DNA from: Elmis aenea
Lineage: Eukaryota > Arthropoda > Insecta > Coleoptera > Elmidae
DNA length: 64,000 nucleotides
Assembly (NCBI GenBank): GCA_947652605.1
Contig: OX393579.1
Coordinates: 2,666,001 to 2,730,000, forward strand
Direction of reading: 5' to 3'
The stretch's first letter is position 1, and each line of letters opens with the position of its first letter. Shown piece by piece: positions 33,076 through 45,600 of this stretch. The translations under genes were made by a program, and so were the position numbers. The notes under the pieces are model-generated. The model was not told the DNA's origin, searched no databases, and saw only the letters and a list, made by a program, of their open reading frames with translations.

Positions 33076-35439
33076 AAATAAATTGTTTATAAAACTATAA
33101 AAGGGTTCCATGGTTAAAATAAATTGGGAAACACTGCCATAAAAATTTGCGCCCTCTATAGGCTAAACCGAAAATTATTCATCCATGCTCGTAGTGTAAA
33201 AATTAAGCTCATGAAAAAACCACTTAGCACTTGGCGAATAGGCGCATCGACATAATTTCAAACTGAAGATGTTTTAAGCGCAAAAAGTATATGCCGTTAT
33301 TAGTTACTTGTTAATAAGCCCTCAAGTGATGTAAATGCGGAAATATTTGTCGCATGAACGAGAACTAGGTTCAAGTTACCATGTTTGGTACGCAGTTTAG
33401 AATTTATTATTGATGAAGTTTCAATATCGGTTTCATTAAATTATTATGCCACGTATTGCTGTTCGAATTAATGAAGGAACAAGATATGAAAAACAGGAAT
33501 AAATAGTTCATGAATATTACACTAACACATGTTTCTAATTGAACAGAAAACACTTGCAAGTCGTCAAAAATTAAGAGGTTTAAAAATCGACTAAAATTTG
33601 TCGAGAAAATGCGATCATACCAATGAGAAATTGTTCATTTTGTTCTTGGTTTTTAACGTGTATTAATGTTTACAAGATGAACTGCATTTATAATTTAATC
33701 TTCTTGCTGTTACTGCATCTAATTACATGTGTATAACCTGAAATGTTAGCAAAAAGGCGATTCAAATAGCTTTTACCGTAACGACATCAAAACAAACAAA
33801 AATCTGTAGCAGATTTTTAAAACGACTCTTAAGAAAGTTCATTGAGACGCTGTACATAAACATTTCGCTGAAAGTTCAAACTAATTTGTACTACATTGAA
33901 AATTGAGGCTCTTATATAAGCACTGTATATTTTATCAATATTTTCAAAAGGAATAGTTGGGTAAAGATCTGGATAAAGTTATTCACAAAAGCTACTTAAT
34001 TTTCAAAACATCACTAACCGCAATAAATATCAAAACTGTTTGACCAAGCAGCTATTTTTGACGCCCTTTCACAGATGTACAAACACCAAGGCTCACATTT
34101 CGTAATTATTTACTGTTCATTGACGCATTAACAATAAAAACCACAAAGAACTTAAAATTACCATCAGCCATGAGCAATTTACTTTACAGTGCCTCGAACA
34201 TGTTAAGGCTTCATCTGTGTTTAAGCAATCAACGCTAATTGATACTTTGCTCTACCAACGATAATTTGAGACCACGTTTGCCTTCTCATGCTGTATAGTT
34301 GGACCATCACGTTCGAAATTCCTTCGCCACGGTTTTAAACTTTACATGTTTCATTAATTGAAAAACGTATAGACACAGGTAAAAGTGGTTAGTGTACACG
34401 GAGCTCGATTTTTTACTCTTTAAAACAAGAATGTTAACGTCAGTGTATTGAGTGTGTGTGAATTCCAGTATGTCAACAGATATCTGAATAATATTTTTTT
34501 AAATTTAAACAAACGTTCACCACAAAGAAAAGGTTTATTTAGCACACTTATTGTTGGAGCCTAAAGAACATGAAAGAAACATTCTACAAAAAACACCATT
34601 GTAACAAGGCACAGTTAAAAATCCATAGGTGTTGATCAACTTGATGTACTTGGACAAAATGTTGGTGTTTTTTCTCATTACTGCGTTATTAATAACTAGT
34701 TGTGTTTTTTTTTAGTAATTTTTGGGGTCCAGTAGACAGAACGACAAACACACGAACAGACAAGCAAGTAATCAAAAAGACGGGTTTGTCCCCCTTATGT
34801 GGGCGGTAAAAAAATCGTTCGCCTTACATTTTTAAAAAGATCTTTATGAAATGTGATACAATTTCCTATTCAAATATATAATCCAACCGCTTCAGCTCTG
34901 TATATCATATTACCGATTCAGTGTTATTAATAAATGAGCCTGCCTCGGTACAAACTGCTACACTCCAGGAAATAATGCGCTGAATTTATTATAGAGCACT
35001 AATCTAGGTACAACTGCAAGCATACCACGGCTGAGCAGGCAATAGCCTCAGTTGAGAATGTAACTCTTCGACTATCCCATGAGTGTAGAACACCACCTGG
35101 ACCTGGGATGGCACGGGACATCAATCAAACATTTAACAAGCAGTTTTAAGATCGCTATTCGGACCTACTCGATGTTGTAGAAATAAAACGAGTTAGCCTT
35201 GCTAATATTTATCATAAAATCATGAGAGGTTATAAAGAATGTTTGCCGTTTTTTTATTAATGTACTGCTGGACCGATAGAAATGCCGCAGAGCTAATTTG
35301 TGGGAACGAAAATTTAGTCATGAGGCAAATGTTAATGTGCAAAAGTAACAATAAAGTATTAATATAACCAATGAATAACGGTAATGCATGCGAGGGCCAA
35401 AGCTGAATATATTGAGGAAAAAAAACACGTTCAATAGTT
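33076..35439. other. No gene seen
   Basis: AT-rich. A less AT-rich part at about 34900-35170 has no convincing exon. Confidence 0.4.
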
Positions 35440-36045
35440 TTTCTTCTACATGTAATCCATGTCAGTGTTTGATGTAGGATATGCGCAGAAATTCTGTTTA
35501 GATGGCCGTACCAAATCATCTGTTGTTCTTCAATTATATCGGCCAGGCTCTTTACTTCACTTACTCTTTCCCGTATGGCCTCGTTTTTTGCTTTACCCAT
35601 GATCGTTAGTTCGCAAGACTCTAGAAGTTCATTTCCCTTGCTCTAACTCTCTCTTCTAAATATTTAGACATGGTCCACACCTCAGCTCCGTAAAAGATTT
35701 AAATACATGGCTTTTGGTTTTTAAGGAGATACTTTTGCTCCATAATACTGAATTTAATTGTCGAGTGATTGCTCTCCTTAATTTATTTAAGATGTCTCTG
35801 GCATCCATTACATCTGAAGTTAAGGTTATCTCTAGATATTTGTATTCATCGACCATTTTTATCCTTCCTTTCGAAGTTATAATGTCTTTACCATTATTTC
35901 CAATTACAGTATATTTCGTTTTTTCAACACTGATATCCAAACTCCACTTGTCAAATTCCTCTATTGATTTTTTTCATCATGTATTCAGCAGCCTGTTCAT
36001 CTTCTATCAAAATTATTTGATCGTCGGCAAACACGAGTGAGTGAT
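35440..36045 (-). pseudogene. LINE reverse transcriptase remnant
   Basis: Minus strand, from about 36045 down: LVFADDQIILIEDEQAAEYM (the F/YADD catalytic box and following helix), then ISVEKTKYTVIG, VDEYKYLEITLTSDVMDA, LNKLRRAITRQLNSVLWSKS and AIRERVSEVKSLADIIEEQQ, followed by MIWYGHLNRI. This is the normal order of a LINE reverse transcriptase C-terminal half, broken by frameshifts. It differs from the 32352 copy and belongs to another subfamily. Confidence 0.83.
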
Positions 36046-36529
36046 AATCCTCGTATACAAGCTTTGAATTTTGGATGTTTATAATTTATTGGAACATTTT
36101 TTTAACGACGTATTAATTCATTATTTATTTAAAATAGCATTAATTATCGATTGTATCTAAGTTTAAATTAATAAACTGTTGAAAGCTGTCAACCATATTT
36201 GGTATAGCCACCAAGGTTAAGAGCTACAAGTGATATATTAGTTGCCAATAACTTCAGTAAAGTTCAAAAGTCATGACGATGCAATACATTTCCCGTGATC
36301 GTCAAAGGGCTGAAACCATTACATGTTATTGTCGTAAATCAATCAATTAAGCTCTTTCTAATCGCTCAGCAAACAGTTTATTATTTATTATTTGCAATTA
36401 ATAACATGGCCTTATTTTGTATCATAATTTATGCAGAAGAGGTGTTCAATTATCTCATTTTCTTAAATTTTATGAAGCAAATAAGGGGGTTAAGCTGAAT
36501 TTATTTTAAACATGTTATTCCCCGGCAAT

Positions 36530-36773
36530 TATGCCCCTCAAAAGTATCAATCTCTTCCACAGACAAAATCTTTCTACCCCACGATTTTTTTTAAGTCCAA
36601 AAAAATAACCAAAGGTCGTACATTGGCAAGTCAGGTGAGTACGGTGGATATTCTATTACTTTTATCTTTTGTTCGGCAAAAAACTGGAGAGTTAAAGCTA
36701 TCGTATGAGGAAATGCATCAATTTCGGAAAACAATTCGGTGCCTCTCATTACAGCGGAGATTAAAAGTTTCAT
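36530..36773 (-). pseudogene. Tc1/mariner transposase C-terminal fragment
   Basis: Minus-strand reading DAFPHTIALTLQFFAEQKIK, then YPPYSPDLPMYDLWLFFW, fits the D-N-A-x-P-H-T motif and YSPDLxPxDxxLF motif around the last catalytic Asp of mariner transposases. After a break it continues with SVEEIDTFEG, the usual following segment. Dead. Confidence 0.8.
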
Positions 36774-37016
36774 GGATAATCTTACAAGCTTTAACTACTT
36801 AGAAAATATATCTGCGATTTTTTTAACGTCGTCATTTTGTCTGCATTTACGTACGTAGGTACTTATGAAGTCAGTATCGGTTTGAAAATTTTACTAATTG
36901 ATAAGAATCGAGTTAAATGCAACGTTAAGAGTTCTGGGCACAAACTAGGTAGTGTTTCGTTTATTTAACATATTGCATTTACGTTTTGTTTTAAATTTAA
37001 ATTTCGCCTTTTACAG

Positions 37017-37155
37017 AATACCAAAATATTTGAAAGTCTATTATCAAAAGAACCGACAAGGAGTGTCTCTTAGGAATGGTGTACGCTGTGGTTGCGACTT
37101 ATACATTCCTAGAACTGCAAGTGTTGTAACCGGATCAAACTATTATCAATTCTAG
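37017..37155 (+). CDS. Candidate terminal coding exon, unknown protein
   Basis: A TTTTACAG acceptor (to 37016) is followed by an open stretch, entered with one base, reading IPKYLKVYYQKNRQGVSLRN then GVRCGCDLYIPRTASVVTGS and NYYQF, stop TAG 37153-37155. Base composition is richer than the surroundings and the frame looks protein-like. I do not recognise it, and I found no upstream exon on the same strand. It may be the end of a gene with distant exons, a retrocopy fragment, or chance. Confidence 0.3.
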
Positions 37156-37888
37156 TTACAAGATTTTAAAACACGCAAAATCGACATACAATTCCGTCGA
37201 ATTCGGACCACGTACCTGTCCCAGCTACAATGTTTTAAACTATACGTGATTATTGTTAACTTTAATGGCGCAAGGGGGGATATCAAGAAGTATCGAGTTC
37301 CACTTACATGGTTATTTACTGAGGGATGTTATAGTGCAGAGATAATTTAGAGTGCGTAGTTAATCACAGTTATCGAGCGAGTTATGCAGACAGATACAGG
37401 CACACTGCATTAGCGAGTGCATCCCAGGTAGATACAATAATGAGCGGGCCGATAGTAATCATAAAGCAGCCGAAGTGCCGATGGCCGCTTGCAGCCTTGG
37501 ATAGTTAAGTGTTGCAGAATGTTTGGTTAAGATTGGAGGAATCTAAACAAGATCCATGAGTTATTTCGCTAATTTATAAAACAATCGACAAGCATGCGGA
37601 CGATACCGAAGGATAATATTACAGGTACACGTCGAAGGGCACAACGTGACTTGAAGTGGGTGAGCACGGTCCGTTGAAGCAAGTAGAAGCACGCAGAAGG
37701 CCTTCGAAGTAAGAGAAACTTCCACTCTTAAGAATTAATCGGTTTTCGCAAAGGGTTGCAAAGAAACCGTCGTAAGTCGAACACGTATATCGTTGAAATG
37801 TCTATAAAGTTTGGCATGGGTCAAGCGTGTTCGTTTACCATGATTTACAGTCTACAATTATAGGGTTTATGGCAAAACTATTTAAAAT
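37156..37888. other. Less AT-rich stretch without a recognised gene
   Basis: Sequence at 37270-37800 is noticeably less AT-rich than its neighbours and has few long frames. It could be a regulatory region or an untranslated exon. No motif decides. Confidence 0.35.
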
Positions 37889-38115
37889 TTGAAAATTGCT
37901 TTACAAGCAATGGGCCAAATTCTTATTGACGAAAAAAAATGCTGCTCCATGACAATTCTTAAGTGCACAAGCCAACAAACTATCGAGGATTCTAGTTTTG
38001 TTCAACTACGGAATCCTCTTTACAGTCCCGATTTAGCACTCTCAGGGCAGGCGCAAGAGTATCTGACGCCCCCAGGCAAAGAAAATTTGGGCGCCCCCAT
38101 ACATTATCGTGTGGG

Positions 38116-39467
38116 GGAGACCGGGGATGAAAGCAGAGCTGGGCAAAGCACCGACCCAAAGTGCTTGAAGCACCGAGCATTCAAGCACTTGTGTAAGTGC
38201 TTGATCTAATTAAGCAGTAAGTACTTTGGTTTTTAAAAATGCTTAAAAGCATCAAGCACTGACTCAAGTGCTTAAAAAAATTAAGCAGCAAGCATTGAGC
38301 ATTTTGGAAATGCTTAAGAGAAATTTAAAATTTAAACAGTCTTGTAGCAAACATGTTAAGGATTAAATACTATGCAGTAAGCATATATAAATTTAAAAAA
38401 TGCATATTAAGCACTGTCTTTCTAAAGTGCTTAATAAGTACCAAGTGTTCAAGAAAGTGCTTGGTGCTCTAAGCATCGAGCATCTGTTTTAGAAAGTGCT
38501 CCAAGCATTGTGCTCGAAGCATTAAAAGTGCTTAAAAAATTATTGCAAGTAGTAAGCATTCAAGCATTGCCCAGCTCTGGATGAAAGTAATATTTTTTCG
38601 TTTTTATTTAATTTCTCAGAGAGTATAACAAGTGTTTTACATCCAAATTGATTTTATGATAGATTGGACATTTGTCTTCCTCCCAAGATATTTGTTTCAT
38701 GTGTTTTGTAAAGCATATGTGATTTTTTTTCTGTAATAAGAAAGCTGTTACTTCCAACGTCAACGTTGGGTCTAAAAGTAACAATGATCGGGGTAAGTTG
38801 TAACGGCAAAATAATTTACACAGCTCATAAGTAGTGGGTAAATTTATTAGTATTCATCAACAAAATTAATATTTGATTCCAAAATACACATTAGCAAAAT
38901 GAAAAAAAAAAAACTCTTTGGTACAATACAAAATGATAAGTGAACATTATCAATATTCAAAAATGTGAAACAAAAAGATACAACAAATTGGAAAATTAAT
39001 CCGGCAAGTTTTGTTTGTTCTCATCTACAAAGAAAACCACCAATTATGTGCTAAGATTGAACATAAGCAAGTGAAAACATTCATTGGGGTTGGTTATAAC
39101 ACTGTTACTTTTGGCCTCAAGTGTACACAAAACAACTTGGAAGGAATCCACAATTAACCACGATTTCAACGTCAAATTGTATTGCATCCACCAATAGCCA
39201 ACAAAATTTAGAACATAATGATTTAAGTACTTTTTTGTTCCTCTTTTAGAGATCGCCCAAAAGTTACTGGTCCGGTGACCAGGCGGAAAATAGTGACTCT
39301 GGCTGGCAAAAACTTAACCTCTATGACAGATGAAAGAAAACTAGCAATGTAGTTAAAGAGGTGGATGTAAATGAACATTGCACAAGCGCTTAGGGCGGCA
39401 TATAAAAAAAAAAAAAACTATAGGCACTGTTACGACCTATCCCTGGTTACTTTCATCCCCGGTCTCC
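38116..39467. mobile_element. Inverted-repeat element with GGAGACCGGGGATG ends
   Basis: Left end GGAGACCGGGGATGAAAG (38116) and right end TTACTTTCATCCCCGGTCTC (about 39446-39466, next base C at 39467) are inverted copies. A further motif GGGGTAAGTTGTAAC lies at about 38789. It is nested in the hAT at 38043-39802 and is itself host to the MITE at 38134. Short target duplications cannot be seen, so the superfamily is open. Confidence 0.65.
38134..38579. mobile_element. hAT-type MITE, 446 bp, built of AAGCACTT-like motifs
   Basis: Ends CAGAGCTGGGCAA ... TTGCCCAGCTCTG, with an exact 8-bp duplication GATGAAAG (38126-38133 and 38580-38587). The interior contains more than twenty occurrences of AAGTGCTT / AAGCACTT or one-base variants (AAGCATT, AAATGCTT) in both orientations. 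No coding capacity. Confidence 0.94.
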
Positions 39468-39988
39468 TCTAATATCTCTTTGGGCATTTACCCAAACGTC
39501 GAGCAGCAAATGAACAAATTTTAACCCGGGAAAATCCCCAAAAACATTGATATTTATAAAAAATTTAGTTTGAAATCTGTTATGATTTGATTATCTGAAT
39601 CATACACAAACTGTTTACTTTTGTTTCTAATTCGCCTTATTCTTGTTCGGTTTTAGGCATTACACCTTAGACCTCAGAGATGTTTACCGCATAAGTTAAC
39701 AACATTTTTTAATTATTTATTTTTATGAGTAAGGTTGGCGCCCCCGTATCTTGGCGTCTCTATGCAATTGCCTGGAGTGGCCTTATGGTAAAACCGGCCC
39801 TGAGTACCCTGCAACTTTTGATTATTCCCAAATCTCATAAAATCTTTGATCAACTTTTTCCAAACTTTTCTTATGAGGAATACTTCACACATCCTGAAAC
39901 TTGTCACCTAGGTTATTTTCTAGGAAAATCCTGCTCGCATAAATATGTCGTTGAAATAGGAAGTAAAACAAGAATGGCTAAGTTTTGA

Positions 39989-42604
39989 CACGCTGGAGTA
40001 CTCTTCTGTTAAATTTTATGTATATTTTACACATATGGGTTACTCAAATATTCAAACTTAACGTTTAGAACTGTAAACAAATTTTTACTAGCATTTGGAT
40101 CAACTTGTACAACACAAGCAAAACAAATGTTGTTATTCGTTTTGCAGAAGAAAGCCTAATACAGTATAACGTGTTTATTTTAATGGGAATATAAGTACCT
40201 GAAAACCATAAGATTATGTAGCTACTTTTGCAATCCGTTATACAATACCGTTAGAGATTATTGTTTGGCTATAGTTTAATTATTATAGGCGGCACGGCTT
40301 TAATAATTTGCATTATTGTAATCAAACAACAATGTTATGGTAGTCGTTCCGTTTAACATGGGAAAGTTTGTGATAGGGTTGATGTGAAATGAATGACTAA
40401 TTTAATACACATTCCTGTTGCGCAGCGCTTTTAATGGTCTATTTCTGTTGGCAATGTATTAAATGGCTTGTAATTAGTTTTAGCTTTAAACAAATTATGT
40501 AGGTTTGAAAATTGTCGTGTTTCTTATACATAATTAATCCGGTCTTATATTAAATTATTAATATTTAGCAGTTAGTCTAGGTCTAAGTGAACAACGGTTC
40601 GTATACCAAAAAATTGTTGATGAAAACAATGTCTTTTTGCTGCGATGCTCTCAAGACAATTCCACTCACATCAATAGAGTCTGAGAGAATATTTAATGCA
40701 GTTGGGCTTTCTGTTAATACATATTAATTAGTGACCGAAGCATAGATCACCTTTATTTTCTTAAATAACTCCAGAAAAAATCATTGTAAAAATTCTTTTA
40801 CTGTGTCCATTAAAATAAAATAGCAAAAGAAATGTTATATTTTTTAAATGTTTATTTCTTTCACCAATATTATTTAATTATTTATAATAATCATGGAGCA
40901 AAATGTATTACATATATGACTTAGAGTTGTTTTAAAATAATTAACCGCTCCCGTCTATATTAGGGTTATTTGTTGACATAATTCATTGCATCCCCGGACT
41001 TTGGGAAATACCGGAAAGAAGTGCGATTTCGTCCCGGAATCCCGGTATAAGCAAAAAAGCCCAGCTTGTACAACCCTAGCAGAGCACCATTAATAAACAA
41101 AGTAAAATATGATTTCAAAAGTATTTTAGGTCAAATTTAAAGTTTCACAAGTTTGACCAAGCGTAAAAAACGCCCTGTATAATATATTTAAAATGTAGGT
41201 AGTGCAAAGTGTTAAATAATAATCTATTGTCAATCTAATTTTTAAACGAAATTCTCCTGCCTTTTTAAATGACTTAAATGTTAAAAAAAAAATTGAAAGT
41301 GCTGTATCGCTCAAAATTTTCAGCGAATTTCTTCAGACTTTTCAAAGTTTTTAAATGTTGAGAATTTTTGGTAGACTGTATTTTCATGAAAAAGCAATTT
41401 TCACGAAAACCGTTGACTTGAGACTCGTACAACCTATTACATTTTTTGAAGCAAATATAAAGCGGAATCCAAAAATGTAAAAATATACAGGTAGTTCCAT
41501 AAGAAAAAGCATAACTTTGTTATGAGACTCTTCTTTGGAGCACCCTGTATGTTTGAAAATATTTTTAAAATGTAGTCCTTATTGACTTACATAAGCTAAT
41601 TGCGATAGAAGTTGGAGAATATATGCCGTTGGCGTCCGTCGTGAATCACCCTGTATAGGGTTTTTTGTTATTTACAAAAACAAAGTTACGGGAGTTTCCG
41701 GTAAAACCGAAAATTATGTAAAAGTGTGCATATTATGTGCAGATAATCGGGTTTTATACCTGCCTGAATGTTCGTTGTTTACATAATAAACTAAAGCAAA
41801 AAAGGGGTGAGTCTTAATTTCGTAAAGTATTTCAAAAAATAGGCGATTTTTCTGCAAATAATTGAATAATTATTCGATCGACAAGTCGCAACAAGAACCG
41901 ATATAGGGGGTGAGTTGAAACCAAGGTGGTCGAATTAGGTAAAGCGCCCATGCCCGAGTGGCGTCTGTGCGGGGAATGCAACGAAAAACAACAGGCCCAT
42001 AGTCGAGGACGGCGCTAACCTCAACAAAGCCCAGATATCCTACTATAAAGGCAAAGCGCCACTCACTCATTTAGGCAAGTCTATGTAGACAGAGAAATCA
42101 GGAGCCGGCGTTTAGTTTGCGTTTGACCGTCGTCGTCGTTGTATGTGTGTTCGTCCCGATCGCGCACACACACGCGTTCTCGTAACTTTTGTGCTATTGT
42201 ATTTGTGTGTTTGTACAGGATATCACTAACTGTGCCTATAAAATGAACTGATGATAAGGATATTATTAAACCACAGACGCATTCCGTTGTTGTGATTTAA
42301 TTTAGCTGAAAATCGAAGTGTGGTGCATTTAATTGATAAGGCTACCGAGTAATTTCAAAAATGTAATCATATAAACTCAAAGCAAGCAATAACCCCCGCA
42401 TATAATTATAAACAGTTTTAATTGCTATACTTCTGCTTACATTAGTTTTATTTGAAACCGGGCGCCGTTGCTAATAGAATTTCGATATAAATAATAAACC
42501 CAGCTACAATACAATGATCTGTAATGGAAAAGCGAACTGGAATAATCGCGAAAGTAATTGATATTTTATTTGCGTTCATGGGGACTTTGTTTTATTAATT
42601 GCAG
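39989..42604. other. No coding exon; repeat ends and probable promoter region
   Basis: CCCTGTAT motifs at about 41171, 41542 and 41650 mark ends of small insect repeats that I could not pair. A GC-richer region at 41870-42200 includes GAGTGGCG-type inverted motifs, a GTCGTCGTCG run and an ACACACACGCG tract. It lies upstream of the coding exon at 42699 and is the best candidate for its promoter or 5' untranslated exon. A TTAATTGCAG acceptor ends at 42604. Confidence 0.4.
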
Positions 42605-42698
42605 GAGTTCAAAAAGAACGCTCTCCGCTGTCGGTGCGCGCTCTAAACACAACATAATTTATTTATAATTAAATGTGTTTGCTTTAACTGGCGCCGCT

Positions 42699-45600
42699 AT
42701 GCGTTTAATAAACATTTCGTGTTTGAAAACAGACCAAACTTTTAAAAATAAACAAACGCTTGTTCGGACTAAAAGGATCCAGAAGCACTTGAAACCGTGC
42801 ACTTCAACAGTAAACGGCTCTCAAAATATTGGTTCAGTACCGGCTGAGAAGATGGTTAGAAGAATATTAGGCTGTGATGAACATGACACGGCCTTTTTTA
42901 CATTAAAAAATAGACATGCAAGAACGTGTTCGAATACTTTAATTAATATGTGTGTTATCGGTGCGCTGATAAGCCTGATAACGCCCGGTTCGGCGGTTGA
43001 AGTGGAAGAATCTGTAACTATAAATAAACCGATCGTGAAAGGCTCGTCTGACCTCCCTGGATGGGTTCACTTTTCCCCAGGTAATATATTACACCCATTA
43101 ATTAATAATTATTTATGTTAAGAAGGAAGAATGGTTAAAGAGTGCGTTGAACTGCACCTGTGGTGAGAATATTTTATTATGTTGCTTGCACCATAGCATG
43201 TGGATGTAACTGTCATCGTAAAATAAAGAAAATATTTTCACATTTACATCCGTGAATGGCCAATATCGACAGAAAAAAATTCATTATCGGTAATTAAAGC
43301 TTCTTTATGTTAAACGCAACTTGTCGTATATTTTTGCCCTTTATAACGAATGGCGGTTTTTAGAATTATTTTAATGTCGATGTTAATCGTTGTACGGAGA
43401 AGAATTTTGTTGATAAGCTGGCGTTTCGCGGAATTTTTCCACTGTTTAACTGCATTTGCATTAAACAATGGATCTGGTTCTGCTCTAGTTTATCACAAGT
43501 TTCTGTGTGCAGAAATTCGAGTGTTTTACGGGGTATCGCGGTTACCATTATACCGACAATCTGATATCGGTCTCTTGGGGATTTTTTTTTGTTGAGATAA
43601 ACTCAAAAAGTTTTGATTTCTTAGACTTTAAACAACAGGAATTTTAAAATTTCAAATTCGAATAATTTCAGTGCAAATAGTTTTCAATAAACATGGCATT
43701 TAGGACAATATTTAAATGTTGTAGCTTAAATGAGTAAAAAATTTCACCTCATTTATTTTAGCCTCAACTACTGGCGACAGTTTAATAGAAACATTGCTAC
43801 CATCACCATCGATGAATAGGTACAGAAATTTTAATCCAAATAAAAATTCCGACATTGTTTTTGCACAAAAAAGCTGATTCAAGTGTTATAAATTGCAAAC
43901 CAAGTGTTTTTCATAATATAAATAAGTTTAATTGGATATCGCCTCACTTTTTTTAGGAAGAACCTCAGAGAAAATTGTAGTACCTACTAGTTTCCTTGTC
44001 AAAATCAAGCTTATTTGTTTGATAAAAGTTGAGTGATTTTAAATACAACTCATTTACGTCAACCAGTGAATCACTCAAATAATTTTTAATCATCAAGTGT
44101 TGATTGTAAAATGTTTGTCCAATATTAATTGAACATGAAGGGGCATTTTACGTCCTGATTTGTACAATGAACCTTTTTTGGTTGCAAAAATATTGTTTCT
44201 TATTCGTTGTGGTCTACCTTCTTTATTTATTTTGTTTAAGAGCATTGATTTTACGGCTACAACAGAAAGTACCTACTCACGTAAATGCTAAACAGAAGCG
44301 AATTATTCAGTAATAAAACTTATCTTTACTGCGCCAATTTACCGAACAATTTTTGCTTGCGCAATCGGTGGACCCCTCCCTCCAAAACAGACTTGCAAAA
44401 TGTGAGAAAAATATGACCGAATGTTGTTTAGTTGAGTGTCTATGCTTTCAGTGTAATTAACTTATCTTCTTTTGCCATTAGATGTGTTTATTCGAAATTA
44501 ATGATGTATAACAGCCGTATTTTACCGGGCTATAGCCTAGCAAAGGCACTCGGTCTAGTTTTTTTTTTAATTGCGCACACGGACCTTGTTTTATTTATAG
44601 TCGTTTTTAAGAGGATTTTAAAGTAGCCACAAAAATAGGTATATGTATAAATGGAGTTAGTAGATGAATGTTCAAACAGCTAAGGAATGTAACTCGAGAA
44701 TGTTAATTTGACAAACCACTCTTCTCGTAGGATCAAGTGCTTTGTCAATCGACCGACTAGCTCCGGTTTTGAAATTCGCTTTTGAAACAGAAGATTGTGA
44801 AGAAAGCGACTCTCAAGTGCTTCATTAAATTATTAAACGAAATTAATATTTAATTTACAGCGTATCTTAATCTGTACGGTTTCTTTATTGTTAACAGTTC
44901 ATAGAAGTTCATTAAATTGGAAATTGAAAGATGTTTTTCGTAACTTATTGTTTGTTACCTGTTCTTTTTCAGTCTGGAATTAAAATTAAAACTATAACAT
45001 TTAATACGCCCTATTGAGTGAAGAATTAACTTTTTTTTTGTAGGTGTTAATTGATTAAACGTCCTAAACTAATACTCCATGTTCTTCTATTGTAGTATTA
45101 TTTTAAGAAGTAAAATTTGTTAGATTCAATTTTAAGCAATTATGTTTACAAAGTTCATCTGAATATTTGACTTAAATCTAATGAATGTTACTTACTTATG
45201 GGCCGTTTATTTGAAAGTCACTTTTATGTTATTTTGAGATATTGAATCTTTTGCATACAAATATTTATGCTAACTGTAGAGTAATTTCACTTATATTTGT
45301 TGTCTCGGTTACTTTCTTCTCAGTTTACACAATTTTGCACCAAACAGCTTCAACTATTTTTTGTTTTGCAAAAATTGACTTATGCCTCTATCAAAATAAA
45401 CGGCTCATATAGTGAGCAATAATATAAATGTATAATATGAAGAAGGAAGATGAACACATACTGACAATTGTGTTATAAGAAAAATGGTTTAAAAGCTTTC
45501 ATTATTTGCAAATTTTTCTAACGATAGTTCATTACAAAGATATTCTTTTACTTGCAATTTATGTAGTGCATAAATGACACTTTTACCCTGAAACAATGGA

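Larger units (their letters stand above)
38043..39802. mobile_element. hAT-like element, 1760 bp, with nested inserts
   Basis: Ends CAGGGCAGGCGC and, inverted, CAGGGCCGGTTT. The flanks AGCACTCT (38035-38042) and AGTACCCT (39803-39810) fit an 8-bp target duplication with two transitions, as in an old copy. GGCGCCCCC motifs occur near both ends (38091 and 39736). No transposase seen. Confidence 0.75.
37889..39988 (+). pseudogene. mariner transposase remnant split by a nested hAT
   Basis: Left part (37889-38042) contains TSQQTIEDSSFVQLRNPLYS and PDLALS, a decayed form of the H-T-x-Q and YSPDLAPS motifs. Right part (39803-39988) contains LFPNFSYEEYF and VVEIGSKTRMAKF, similar to the S-x-E-E and G-I-x-x-L-x-x-R-x-x-K segments that follow in mariner. 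The two parts meet exactly at the hAT insertion. The left assignment is good, the right moderate. Confidence 0.65.

Noticed and set aside
40961..41080. TAGGGTTATTTG ... TACAACCCTA as a small hAT MITE
   Set aside because: The ends agree for only a few bases and the flanking 8-mers do not match.
41935..42010. tRNA-like gene around ATGCCCGAGTGGCG
   Set aside because: The A-box-like part is there, but no B box and no cloverleaf could be found.
42675..42698. Start of the membrane-protein exon at GTG 42675
   Set aside because: Insect genes start at ATG; the first in-frame ATG is 42699.
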